Assembly (NCBI GenBank): GCA_020253595.1 | Contig: JADCBH010000207.1 | Location: 1-7,937 of the forward strand | Source of the DNA: Brevundimonas sp. | Lineage (GTDB): Bacteria > Pseudomonadota > Alphaproteobacteria > Caulobacterales > Caulobacteraceae | Length of the DNA: 7,937 nt | Reading direction: 5' to 3' | Part shown: positions 1-7,017 of the stretch, piece after piece | Position numbering within the stretch: position 1 is the first letter of the stretch | Layout: every line of letters begins with the position of its first letter | Position numbers and translations under genes: made by a program | The notes under the pieces: model-generated | Databases searched by the model: none | Seen by the model: only the letters and a program-made list of their open reading frames with translations | Told to the model about the DNA's origin: nothing

Positions 1-576
1 GACGCGCGCGCAGGGGTGAAGGTGTCCCGCCACTTCGCCTGACCTCGCCTCCACTTCCGGCTCGTGGGTCAGATACAGCGCGCCCACCACCAGTTCCGGC
101 ACCACACGTCCCGGCAGGCTGGCCAGCCGTTCGAATTCCCCAATGGCGAAGGTCGCGGCCAAGGCGCGCCCGGCCCCCAGCGCCTCCCGATCATGGTTGC
201 CCTCCAGCCAGATCCAGTCCCGCCCCTCGGCCAGCCGGTCCAGCCGCGCCCGGTCGTCGCTCGCCATCCGCCCGACCGAGCGACTGTCGTGGAAACTGTC
301 GCCCAGCAGCACGACCCTGTCGGGATTGAGCCCGGCGATCTCGGCTTCCAGTCGATCCAGCGTCGCCCGGCTGTCGTAGGGCGGCAGCATCTGGCCCCGC
401 GCGGCATAGGCCGAGCCCTTTTCCAGATGCAGGTCCCCCGCCACCAGCGTCCGGTGATCCGGCAGCCAGAGCGCGCCGGAACACCGCAGAACGCATACCT
501 CGCCCATGACCCGAACGGACAAAGACCCGCAAGGCCGCCGCGCCGGCGTCAGCGTCGCCCGAAGCGCCGCGTTCAT
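1..576 (-). CDS. pdeM: Ligase-associated DNA damage response endonuclease PdeM (C-terminus beyond left edge)
   Basis: 192 codons are visible, with no stop before the window edge. The protein is a calcineurin-like metallophosphoesterase with the metal-binding motifs in order: GDLH (residues 47-50), LGDSFHD (91-97), GNHD (126-129), a THEP histidine (171) and GHLHP (184-188, H185 and H187). The stretches LHLEKGSAYAARGQ, LPPYDSR and the final GEVAGHLHP are typical of the PdeM/MPE family. Characterised members are manganese-dependent DNA endonuclease/phosphodiesterases encoded with an Lhr-type helicase, an exonuclease and an ATP-dependent ligase. The start chosen is the ATG at 576, which overlaps the helicase stop codon as ATGA and follows a G-rich GGGGGCGG stretch. 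An internal ATG at 507 would remove a poorly conserved 23-residue leader and cannot be excluded. It acts in the cytoplasm, presumably on DNA ends or single strands exposed by the helicase. The family call is secure; the exact start is less so. Confidence 0.9.
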   Translation of the reverse strand, partial: MNAALRATLTPARRPCGSLSVRVMGEVCVLRCSGALWLPDHRTLVAGDLHLEKGSAYAARGQMLPPYDSRATLDRLEAEIAGLNPDRVVLLGDSFHDSRSVGRMASDDRARLDRLAEGRDWIWLEGNHDREALGAGRALAATFAIGEFERLASLPGRVVPELVVGALYLTHEPEVEARSGEVAGHLHPCARV

Positions 577-3182
577 GCCGCCCCCATCAGTTCGGGCGGC
601 GCGTCTTCCATGACCTCGTCGATCAGCTCCTGGGCCGAGGCCTCCAGGATCATGTCGGCCGCGTCGCCCCCGACCCGCTCGCGCCCGATCATGACCAGCA
701 CCGGCACGCTGAACGGCGACGCCCGCTCCAGCGGCGCATGGCGGATATGGCCCGCGACCCGCGTCAGCAACTGACCCAGCCGCGCGACGTCAAGCAATCC
801 GGACGCCGCGTCGGCGCGGGCGGTTCGCAGCAGCAGGTGGTCGGGCTGATGGCGGCGGAGCACGTCGTAGATCAGGTCGGTCGAAAAGGTCACCTGCCGA
901 CCCGTCTTCTCGGCACCGGGCTGTCTGCGCTCGATCAAGCCGGAAACGAGGGCGCAGTTGCGGAAGGTGCGCTTCATCATGAAGCTTTCTTCCAGCCAGG
1001 CCTCGAGGTCGTCGCCCAGCATGTCGGGCTGGAACAGGGCGTCCCAATCCAGATGATCCATCGGCTGGATCGACCAGATCGCCAGCGAATAGTCGGTGAC
1101 CACGAACCCCAGCGGCCCGACGCCCAGGCGGTCGAGGCGTCGCGTCAGGAGCATGCACAGGGTCGAATGCGCGATCCGCCCCTCGAACGGATAGGCGATC
1201 AGGAAGTGGCGGCTGCCGCGCGGAAAGGTCTCGACCAGCAGGCTGTCGGTGTCGGGGATCAGACTGCGCTGCTCCTGCAACTCCAGCCATTCCTGAACAT
1301 CGGGCGGCAGGACCCGCCAGTGGTCGCGGTCCTGGATCATGGCGCGCACCCGTACCGCCAGCGACGTTCCCAGCGGAAACTGCGCTCCGCCCCATGAGGG
1401 GATCTTGGGGTCCTTGCCGGTGGCGTGTGTCACGAGCGCGTCCATGCCGCTGATGCCCTGAAACGCCCAGACTTGCCCGGCGAAGATGAAGGTGTCGCCC
1501 GGCGTCAGCTGTTCGAAATACCACTCCTCGGCCTCGCCGACCTTGCGGCCGCCGACCCACTGCTTGGACGCACCGCCACGACGCGAGGCGACCTTCACGT
1601 TCAGCGTCCCGGCCGCGACGATGGCCCCGACGTTCATCCGGTGCCGCTGGGCGATCAGGGCGTTGCGGACCGTCCACTTGCCGTCGGCGTTGCGGACGAT
1701 CCTGGCGAACCGGTCGTAGGTCCGCAGTGCATATCCGCCGGTGGCGACGAAATCGACCACCTCCTCGAACGCCTCATAGGTCAGAGCGCGATAGGGGGCG
1801 CAGCCGCTGATCTCCGCATACAGATCATCCATGTCGAACGGCTCGGAACAGGCCACGCCCATGACGTGCTGGGCCAAGGTATCGAGCGTGCCGGTGTGGC
1901 GCGGCTCCCAATCGAAGGCGTTGTCGGCCACGGCCTCTTTGGCCGCCTGGCATTCCAGCAGTTCGAACCGGCTGGCGGGCACCATGAGCGCCCGGCTGGG
2001 TTCGTCCAGCCGGTGGTTGGCGCGGCCGATCCGCTGCACCAGCCGGCTCGATCCCTTTGGCGCGGCCATCTGGATGACCAGATCGACGTCGCCCCAGTCG
2101 ATGCCGAGATCCAGCGTAGAGGTACAGACCACGGCCCTGAGGTCGCCGCGCGCCATGGCCGCCTCGACCTTGCGCCTCTGCTCGGCCGCCAGCGAGCCGT
2201 GATGCAGGCCGATGGGCAGGTTCTCGTCGTTGATCGCCCACAGCTGCTGGAACACGAACTCGGACTGCCAGCGGGTATTGACGAAGATCAGGGCCAGCTG
2301 GGCCCGCTGGATCGCGGCATAGACCTCCGGAATGGCGTGCTGGCCGGTATGCCCTGCCCATGGGACGCGGCCCTCGGAGACCAGCACGTCGATGACGGGT
2401 GCCGCGCCGGGATCGCCCCGGACGATGACGACCCCCAAATCTCCCCCCGTTGGGGGGAGTGGCGGCGAAGCCGACGAGGGGGGCACGTCCGCACCATCAC
2501 GGGTGTGGCTGACCCCCTCCACCGCTTTGCGGTCCCCCTCCCCCAGCGGGGGAGGATTTCGTGGCCCAAGCCACTCCGCGATCAGGTCCGGATCGTCGAT
2601 CGTCGCCGACAGGGCCACCCGCCGCAGCCCTGGCGAAAAGCTCTGCAGCCGTCCCAGCGCCAGGTTGAGCAGGTCGCCCCGCTTGCCCGACCAGATGGCG
2701 TGAACCTCGTCCAGCACGATGCATTTCAGGTCCGCGAACCAGGCCCGCGCCCCGCCCCAGGCGCAGAACAGGGCCAGCTGCTCGGGCGTCGTGAGCAGGA
2801 TGTCAGGCGGATTGTCGCGCTGCCGCTGCTTCTTGGATTGTTTGGTGTCGCCGGTTCGGCTTTCGACGTGGATGTTCAGCCCGATCTCGCGGATGGGCGT
2901 CATCAGATTGCGCTCCACATCCGTCGTCAGCGCCTTCAACGGCGAGACATAGAGCGTGTGAATGCCGCTGCCCGGTCCGAACTCGGGCCGAGGGCCGCGT
3001 TCCGCGAGATCGATCAGGCTGGGAAGGAACCCCGCCAGCGTCTTGCCGCCGCCTGTCGGCGCGACCAGAAGGGCGTGCGATCCAGCCTCTGCCGCCGCGA
3101 TCATCTCCAGCTGATGCCGACGCGGTGCCCAGCCCCGCCGGGCGAACCAGTCGGCGAAGAGGGGGGGGAGGCTGGCGGTCAT
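573..3182 (-). CDS. Ligase-associated DNA damage response DEXH-box helicase (Lhr-Core type), with a 41-residue repeat-derived insertion
   Basis: An 869-residue superfamily 2 helicase. In order: a Q-motif region RRHQ (21-24), Walker A APTGGGKT (41-48), PLKAL (81-85), TTPEQL (131-136), DEVH (158-161), SAT (192-194), FVNTR (300-304), STLDLGIDWG (355-364) and QRIGRANHR (383-391). A winged-helix and beta-barrel Lhr-Core C-terminal half follows. Characterised Lhr-Core enzymes are 3'-to-5' ATP-dependent DNA helicases, and this subfamily is named for its genomic link to an ATP-dependent ligase and PdeM. The ATG at 3182 is chosen because it starts just before the conserved PLFADWFARRGW segment, overlaps the toxin stop as ATGA and has GGAG upstream. 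The open frame extends 54 codons further, but only by overlapping the toxin gene. The oddity is residues 209-249, a proline-rich stretch encoded by a palindromic element (2437-2559). Without it the protein would be about 828 residues and read WLGPRGVVIVRGDPG across the joint. All catalytic motifs are intact, so the gene looks functional. Confidence 0.94.
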   Translation of the reverse strand: MTASLPPLFADWFARRGWAPRRHQLEMIAAAEAGSHALLVAPTGGGKTLAGFLPSLIDLAERGPRPEFGPGSGIHTLYVSPLKALTTDVERNLMTPIREIGLNIHVESRTGDTKQSKKQRQRDNPPDILLTTPEQLALFCAWGGARAWFADLKCIVLDEVHAIWSGKRGDLLNLALGRLQSFSPGLRRVALSATIDDPDLIAEWLGPRNPPPLGEGDRKAVEGVSHTRDGADVPPSSASPPLPPTGGDLGVVIVRGDPGAAPVIDVLVSEGRVPWAGHTGQHAIPEVYAAIQRAQLALIFVNTRWQSEFVFQQLWAINDENLPIGLHHGSLAAEQRRKVEAAMARGDLRAVVCTSTLDLGIDWGDVDLVIQMAAPKGSSRLVQRIGRANHRLDEPSRALMVPASRFELLECQAAKEAVADNAFDWEPRHTGTLDTLAQHVMGVACSEPFDMDDLYAEISGCAPYRALTYEAFEEVVDFVATGGYALRTYDRFARIVRNADGKWTVRNALIAQRHRMNVGAIVAAGTLNVKVASRRGGASKQWVGGRKVGEAEEWYFEQLTPGDTFIFAGQVWAFQGISGMDALVTHATGKDPKIPSWGGAQFPLGTSLAVRVRAMIQDRDHWRVLPPDVQEWLELQEQRSLIPDTDSLLVETFPRGSRHFLIAYPFEGRIAHSTLCMLLTRRLDRLGVGPLGFVVTDYSLAIWSIQPMDHLDWDALFQPDMLGDDLEAWLEESFMMKRTFRNCALVSGLIERRQPGAEKTGRQVTFSTDLIYDVLRRHQPDHLLLRTARADAASGLLDVARLGQLLTRVAGHIRHAPLERASPFSVPVLVMIGRERVGGDAADMILEASAQELIDEVMEDAPPELMGAA
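2437..2559. repeat. 123-bp palindromic double-hairpin element inserted in frame in the helicase gene
   Basis: Two copies of one roughly 45-nt unit face each other around a spacer of about 29 bp (2484-2512). Each unit begins AAATC, then has a perfect 8-bp hairpin with a 3-nt loop: CTCCCCCC-GTT-GGGGGGAG at 2441-2459, and CCTCCCCC-AGC-GGGGGAGG at 2537-2555. Each continues with a small hairpin (CGGC-GAA-GCCG at 2463-2473; ACCGC-TTT-GCGGT at 2521-2533) and ends in GAGGGGG, or its complement CCCCCTC. Unit ends at 2476-2482 and 2513-2519 can also pair, so the whole can fold as a cruciform. The boundaries are set at the AAAT termini; the span is 123 bp, exactly 41 codons. It resembles palindromic repeats I associate with intergenic DNA of Caulobacter-like genomes, but here it is read as protein. 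No transposase is encoded, so it would be a non-autonomous element. Structure is seen directly; family membership is inferred. Confidence 0.85.
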
Positions 3183-3595
3183 TCGCTCCACGGCGACAGC
3201 ACGCGGCAACCGCTGTGCTCGAAATGGCGGACATTGCGGGTGACAACGGTCAGACCGTGGACGTGCGCGGTCGCGGCGATCAGCTCGTCCGTCATTTCCG
3301 AGGCGCGCCCCGCCGACCGGTTGGCTTCGGCCAGTGACGCCCATCGCTCCGTGACCGCCAGATCGACCGGCAGAATGCGTTGGTCGTAGCGGAAGATCAT
3401 GTCTTCCAGCCAGAAGTCGAGATCGTCGCGCCTGCGGCTCGGTTCCAGACGCACGATGCCGCGGCGAAGCTCGCCGACTGTGATCACACTGAGATGCAGG
3501 TCGGACAGCAGCTGATCGGACAGCCAGCGGACCACGTTCGTGTCAGGGCGAGCGCGCTTGGGCTCGCTGATCGCGTTCGTATCCAGGAGATACAT
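3179..3595 (-). CDS. vapC: VapC-family PIN-domain ribonuclease toxin
   Basis: A 138-residue protein that is a complete PIN domain of the VapC/FitB kind. It opens with the hallmark MYLLDTNAISE (acidic residue D5), has VGELRRGI with E42, the MTDELIAATA block with D103, and the closing VVTRNVRHFE (118-126), where N121 takes the place of a fourth acid, as in many members. VapC toxins are magnesium-dependent RNases that cleave tRNA or rRNA and are neutralised by the antitoxin encoded just upstream. The start ATG shares one nucleotide with the antitoxin stop (TGATG) and has no well-placed Shine-Dalgarno, so translation is probably coupled. The stop overlaps the helicase start by 4 nt (ATGA), which joins this toxin to a DNA-repair operon. 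The length and all key residues are normal for an active toxin. The RNA target cannot be told from the sequence. Confidence 0.93.
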   Translation of the reverse strand: MYLLDTNAISEPKRARPDTNVVRWLSDQLLSDLHLSVITVGELRRGIVRLEPSRRRDDLDFWLEDMIFRYDQRILPVDLAVTERWASLAEANRSAGRASEMTDELIAATAHVHGLTVVTRNVRHFEHSGCRVLSPWSE

Positions 3596-3846
3596 CAGAA
3601 GGGATCGATCTCCCGCGCCGGTCGCAGGTCGCGCTCCAGATCGACGCCTTCCAGGGAAGGTCCGTTCAAGAGCCAGTCCTTGAAGTCCCTCGACGCGCGC
3701 GGGTCCTTCAGCCGCTGGAAATCCTCAGCGGACACGACAACAGCGGTCGCTTCACCGTGAGAGGAGATTTCCTGAGGCCCCTCCGTCTTCGACCGGCGGA
3801 TCACCTCGGACAGGTTGTCTTTCGCCTTGGCGACGCTCCAGCTCAT
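3595..3846 (-). CDS. Phd/YefM-family type II antitoxin
   Basis: An 83-residue protein. The N-terminal half (about 1-48, with WSVAKAKDNLSEVI, an ISSHGEATAVVVS strand region and EDFQRLK) is the Phd/YefM DNA-binding fold. The tail (about 49-83, rich in acidic and basic residues, with FKDWLLNGPSLEGVDLERD) is the expected toxin-wrapping segment. Such antitoxins dimerise, bind an operator over their own promoter and block the partner toxin; here the partner is the PIN-domain protein that starts at the last base of this gene's stop codon. The start ATG is supported by AGGAGGG four bases upstream and by the operator-like inverted repeat just beyond it. It is first in the apparent operon, so autoregulation through the palindrome would also set expression of the downstream helicase and PdeM, unless internal promoters exist. 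Confidence 0.92.
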   Translation of the reverse strand: MSWSVAKAKDNLSEVIRRSKTEGPQEISSHGEATAVVVSAEDFQRLKDPRASRDFKDWLLNGPSLEGVDLERDLRPAREIDPF

Positions 3847-3850
3847 GGGG

Positions 3851-3857
3851 CCCTCCT
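3851..3857 (-). promoter_or_regulatory. Strong ribosome binding site of the antitoxin gene
   Basis: On the minus strand AGGAGGG precedes the antitoxin ATG by four bases (CCCC). It is the best Shine-Dalgarno in the block. The next three genes start on overlapping stop/start codons with weak or poorly spaced sites, which fits ribosome entry mainly here and higher antitoxin than toxin synthesis. Confidence 0.8.
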
Positions 3858-3884
3858 AGTATGGCTATGCTATATGGCCATACT
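3858..3884. promoter_or_regulatory. 27-bp inverted repeat, candidate antitoxin/toxin operator
   Basis: Perfect 8-bp half-sites AGTATGGC (3858-3865) and GCCATACT (3877-3884) are separated by 11 bp of AT-rich DNA, with TATGGC also repeated directly inside. The palindrome starts directly upstream of the antitoxin Shine-Dalgarno and overlaps the candidate -10 element. That is where Phd/VapB-type antitoxins bind to repress their own operons. Seen: the exact symmetry. Inferred: the binding protein. It lies within the divergent region, so it might also affect the DinG-like gene. Confidence 0.7.
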
Positions 3885-3905
3885 GGAAAGGCTGGTCGAG
3901 GTCAA
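3877..3905 (-). promoter_or_regulatory. Candidate promoter of the antitoxin-toxin-helicase-pdeM operon
   Basis: On the minus strand, TTGACC (3905-3900, five of six matches to the -35 consensus) is followed by a 17-bp spacer and TATGGC (3882-3877, a weak -10). The -10 falls inside the inverted repeat, so a bound antitoxin would block RNA polymerase. The good -35 and exact spacing support it; the poor -10 lowers confidence. Confidence 0.5.
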
Positions 3906-3953
3906 TGCACTGTTCCCGTTCCGTTTCACCCCGTCAGACGCTATCTGTGGGAG

Positions 3954-6827
3954 GTGTCCGACGAATCCGTCCTCTCTCATCAAGGCCTGACAGGGGCCGA
4001 GCCCTGGCTCGACCTGCCGGCTGCGCTCGCTGCGCCGCCGGGCGCCGGGGCCGTCTGCGATGACGCGGGTGCGCGAAAGATCGGGCGCGGCGCGGCAGAG
4101 GGCGTCTTCACCGGCGGTCCGGTTCTGGTGGCCCATGCGAGCCTGACCGCGCGGCGCCTCGGCCTGTCGCCACCGCCCCGGTCGTCGGACCTGCTGGATG
4201 TGCTGGAGCTCTGGGCCTTCGTGCGTCCGGCCACCTTCTGCGCGCCCTCGTCGGCCGGGCTGGCTCTGGCGCTCGGCCTCAGCGAACCCAGGGGCGCGGA
4301 GGCGCAGGCCGCGGCGCTCCGCGACGCCGCCGCGACCCTGTTGAAGGAACTCGCCGACCCCGCCTATCCGCGCCGCGAGGATGCCTTCACCCTGGCGGAG
4401 ACGCTAGGCCGCGCAGGATGGGCGTGGGCGTGGCGGGTCTCGGGCGCGCTGCAAGCCCAGCCGTTGCGCGAGCGCCAGTATCGCGGCTCCGGCCTCGACG
4501 TCTGGGCCCGCCTGGCGGAGTGGGAGGACGAGGCGCCGCGCGGAGAGGCAGGCTCGGCCCCGGTCGATTCCGAATCCGCCCGCATTCGGCTGGAGAAGCT
4601 GCTGCAACAGTCGGGTCTGGACGAAGCCCGGCCGACCCAGTCCGACTATGCGGCGGAAGCCGCCTACGCCTTCTCGCCCCGCGACGAGGAGGGTCGCCCG
4701 CGCATGCTGCTGGCCGAGGCCGGGACAGGCACCGGCAAGACGCTGGGCTACCTGGCCCCGGCCTCCCTCTGGGCCGAGCGCAATCAGGGCGCGGCCTGGG
4801 TCTCGACCTACACCCGTGCCCTCCAGCGCCAGATCGACCGCGAGATCGCCGCCCTGTGGCCCGACCCGGCCGAGCGGCGTCGCAAGGCCGTGGTCCGCAA
4901 GGGCCGCGAGAACTACCTCTGCCTGCTGAACCTTCAGGACATGGTCCAGGCGGCCCAGCTGGGGAACGGCGACCTGATCGGGCTGGCGCTCACGGCGCGC
5001 TGGGCGCTGCATAGCCGCGACGGCGACATGACCGGCGGCGACTTCCCGGGCTGGCTGCCCGGCCTGTTCGCGGTCGGCCCGAGCGCCCAGGCCAGCGCGG
5101 CCAATCTGGTCGACCGGCGCGGCGAATGCGTTCACGCCGCCTGTTCCCACTACCGCACCTGCTTCGTCGAGAAGACCATCCGCGCCAGCCGCCGGGCCGA
5201 TCTGGTCGTCGCCAACCATGCCCTGGTCATGACCCAGGCCGCCTTCGACGGCGCCCGCACCGCGCGAGGCCTGAAGCAGGACAATGAGACCGCCGCGCTG
5301 AAGCGCATCGTCTTTGACGAGGGCCACCACCTTTTCGACGCCGCCGACAGCGCCTTTTCTGCCTGCCTGTCGGGTCAGGAGGCGGCCGAGCTGCGCCGCT
5401 GGATCCGGGGGCCGGAGGGGCGGGGTCGTCGCGGGCGGGGCCTGGAACAGCGACTGGGCGACCTGTGCGCCGACAACGAACCCGCGCGAAAGGCCTTGCA
5501 GGACGCCATCCGCGCCGCCGCCGCCCTGCCCGGCGAGGGCGTCTCGGGCCGGATCGCGCCGCCGTCCGGAGAGGTGAATCCCGTCGGCCCGATCGAACAG
5601 TTCCTTATGGCCGCGCTGGAACAGATCCGCGCCCGAACCTCCGAGGCCGCCTCCTCTGCCAGCTCGGAGTTCGGCACGGAATGCGCCGTGCGCCCGGCGA
5701 CGGAGCCCCTGCTGGAAACCGCGCGTGGTGCCGCCCAGGCCATTGCGGCGGTGGAGGCTCCCTTACTGGCTCTGGCCCGCCACCTGGAAGACATCCTCGA
5801 CGACGAGGCCTCCGAACTGGACGGTGCCTCCCGCGCCCGCATCGAGGGCGCGCTGCGCGGGCTGGACCGACGCGCCCGCATGACGCTTCCCGGCTGGCGC
5901 TCCATGCTGGCGGCGCTGGAGGAAGGGGGCTCTGAACCCGATCCCGACTTCGTCGACTGGCTGTCGGTCGAGACCGCGTTTGGCCGCATCCACGATGTGG
6001 CGCTGCGTCGTCACTGGATCGACCCGACCGTGCCGCTGGAGGCCGCCGTGGTCCTGCCCAGCCACGGGATGCTGGTCACCTCGGCCACCCTGTCCGATCC
6101 GGTCGCCGAGGCGTCCGGCGGGGACCTGTTCGGCATGGCCCGGATGCGCACCGGCGCCGCCCGCCTGATCGAGCCGGCCCGCACGCTGAAGGTCGAAAGC
6201 CCCTTCGACTATGCCGCCAACAGCCGCGTCATCGTCGTCCAGGACGTGGCCAAGGACGACCCGCGCCAGACGGCGGCGGCCATGCGCGAACTGTTCCTGG
6301 CAGCCAGCGGCGGGGGACTGGGTCTGTTCACCGCCATACGCCGTTTGAAAGCCGTCTATGAGCGCCTCGGCCCTGATCTGGCCAAGGCCCAGATCCCCCT
6401 CTACGCCCAGCACGTCGATCCTCTGGAAGTCGGGGCGCTGGTCGACATCTTCCGCGCCGAACAGGACAGCTGCCTGCTGGGCACCGATGCGGTCCGGGAT
6501 GGCGTCGACGTGCCGGGCCGCTCGCTGCGTCTGCTTGCCTTCGACCGCGTGCCCTGGCCGCGCCCGGACCTGCTGCACAAGGCCCGGCGCGAGAAGTTCG
6601 GCGGCCTGTCGGACAAGGGTCGCGGCTACGACGACGCGCTGGCTCGCGCCAAGGTCGCCCAGGCCTTTGGCCGCCTGATCCGCCGCGCCGACGACCGGGG
6701 CGTCTTCGTCATGCTGGACGCCGCCTGCCCCACGCGACTCTTCGCCGCCTTGCCGCCGGGGGCCGAGGTGCAGCGAATGGGACTTACGGAGGCGATTAAG
6801 GCTGTACGACTATTTCTAGGCAATTGA
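3954..6827 (+). CDS. DinG/XPD-type iron-sulfur ATP-dependent DNA helicase
   Basis: About 957 residues from the GTG at 3954. The N-terminal ~230 residues (PVLVAHASLTARRLGL, LLDVLELWAFVRPA) resemble the degenerate exonuclease-like region of alphaproteobacterial DinG-like helicases. Then come Walker A GTGTGKT (257-263), four cysteines at 323, 392, 397 and 403 (C-X68-C-X4-C-X5-C) placed as the 4Fe-4S ligands of XPD/DinG, a DEGH box (455-458), TSATLSD (709-715), GTDAVRDGVDVPG (843-855) and QAFGRLIRR (903-911). The family unwinds DNA 5' to 3', including R-loops and damaged forks. Start choice: an upstream in-frame ATG at 3861 lies inside the operator palindrome and lacks a Shine-Dalgarno, and codons 3861-3953 have AT-rich third positions unlike the rest. 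The GTG at 3954 begins coding-like composition, but GGGAG abuts it with no spacing; a CTG at 3987 is another option. It is divergent from the toxin-antitoxin operon. I saw no convincing plus-strand promoter. Confidence 0.88.
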   Translation: MSDESVLSHQGLTGAEPWLDLPAALAAPPGAGAVCDDAGARKIGRGAAEGVFTGGPVLVAHASLTARRLGLSPPPRSSDLLDVLELWAFVRPATFCAPSSAGLALALGLSEPRGAEAQAAALRDAAATLLKELADPAYPRREDAFTLAETLGRAGWAWAWRVSGALQAQPLRERQYRGSGLDVWARLAEWEDEAPRGEAGSAPVDSESARIRLEKLLQQSGLDEARPTQSDYAAEAAYAFSPRDEEGRPRMLLAEAGTGTGKTLGYLAPASLWAERNQGAAWVSTYTRALQRQIDREIAALWPDPAERRRKAVVRKGRENYLCLLNLQDMVQAAQLGNGDLIGLALTARWALHSRDGDMTGGDFPGWLPGLFAVGPSAQASAANLVDRRGECVHAACSHYRTCFVEKTIRASRRADLVVANHALVMTQAAFDGARTARGLKQDNETAALKRIVFDEGHHLFDAADSAFSACLSGQEAAELRRWIRGPEGRGRRGRGLEQRLGDLCADNEPARKALQDAIRAAAALPGEGVSGRIAPPSGEVNPVGPIEQFLMAALEQIRARTSEAASSASSEFGTECAVRPATEPLLETARGAAQAIAAVEAPLLALARHLEDILDDEASELDGASRARIEGALRGLDRRARMTLPGWRSMLAALEEGGSEPDPDFVDWLSVETAFGRIHDVALRRHWIDPTVPLEAAVVLPSHGMLVTSATLSDPVAEASGGDLFGMARMRTGAARLIEPARTLKVESPFDYAANSRVIVVQDVAKDDPRQTAAAMRELFLAASGGGLGLFTAIRRLKAVYERLGPDLAKAQIPLYAQHVDPLEVGALVDIFRAEQDSCLLGTDAVRDGVDVPGRSLRLLAFDRVPWPRPDLLHKARREKFGGLSDKGRGYDDALARAKVAQAFGRLIRRADDRGVFVMLDAACPTRLFAALPPGAEVQRMGLTEAIKAVRLFLGN

Positions 6828-7017
6828 GGCGCAGTGACAGCCAAGCGAAGCTGTAATGTATGTAGGCCTGCCTTCGTGGAGGTGTGCTCTCGACTCTGCC
6901 TGTCGTCGGACCAACCATTGCTTGGTTCACTAAATGAGGTTCAGGAAGCGCGATTCTTCTACCGTACCGCTAAGATCATGCGCTACACTATCGGCCATCG
7001 AGTCTCTTGGACCTTCT
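6828..7017. other. AT-richer non-coding gap before the membrane protein gene
   Basis: About 190 bp with no credible gene. G+C drops sharply from the helicase gene (one sampled line is 57%). An ACAGC/GCTGT stem with an 8-nt loop (6837-6854) just after the helicase stop is too short and lacks a T-run, so it is not called a terminator. Three GANTC sites lie at 6892, 6952 and 7000, and they may sit in the promoter region of the next gene. Confidence 0.5.

Noticed and set aside
64..774. 236-codon plus-strand frame at the left edge
   Set aside because: It is antisense to PdeM and the helicase C-terminus, where metallophosphoesterase motifs are clear. Its arginine/proline-rich content marks a shadow.
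3183..3344. 54-codon N-terminal extension of the helicase
   Set aside because: It lies wholly within the toxin gene in another frame, is arginine-rich and disordered in character, and the ATGA junction start matches the family's N-terminus.
1425..3389. 654-codon open frame on the plus strand antisense to the helicase gene
   Set aside because: It is a high-GC shadow: the opposite frame has all helicase motifs in order, while this one shows no recognisable domain and runs through the helicase, the repeat and part of the toxin gene.
4404..5330. 308-codon minus-strand frame opposite the DinG-like helicase
   Set aside because: It is a glycine/alanine-rich antisense shadow of the Walker A and iron-sulfur region with no domain signature.
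5763..6578. 271-codon minus-strand frame opposite the C-terminal helicase domain
   Set aside because: It is antisense to conserved motifs and has low-complexity composition typical of high-GC shadow frames.
6837..6854. ACAGC/GCTGT stem after the DinG-like helicase stop as a terminator
   Set aside because: It has only five pairs, an 8-nt loop and no T-run.
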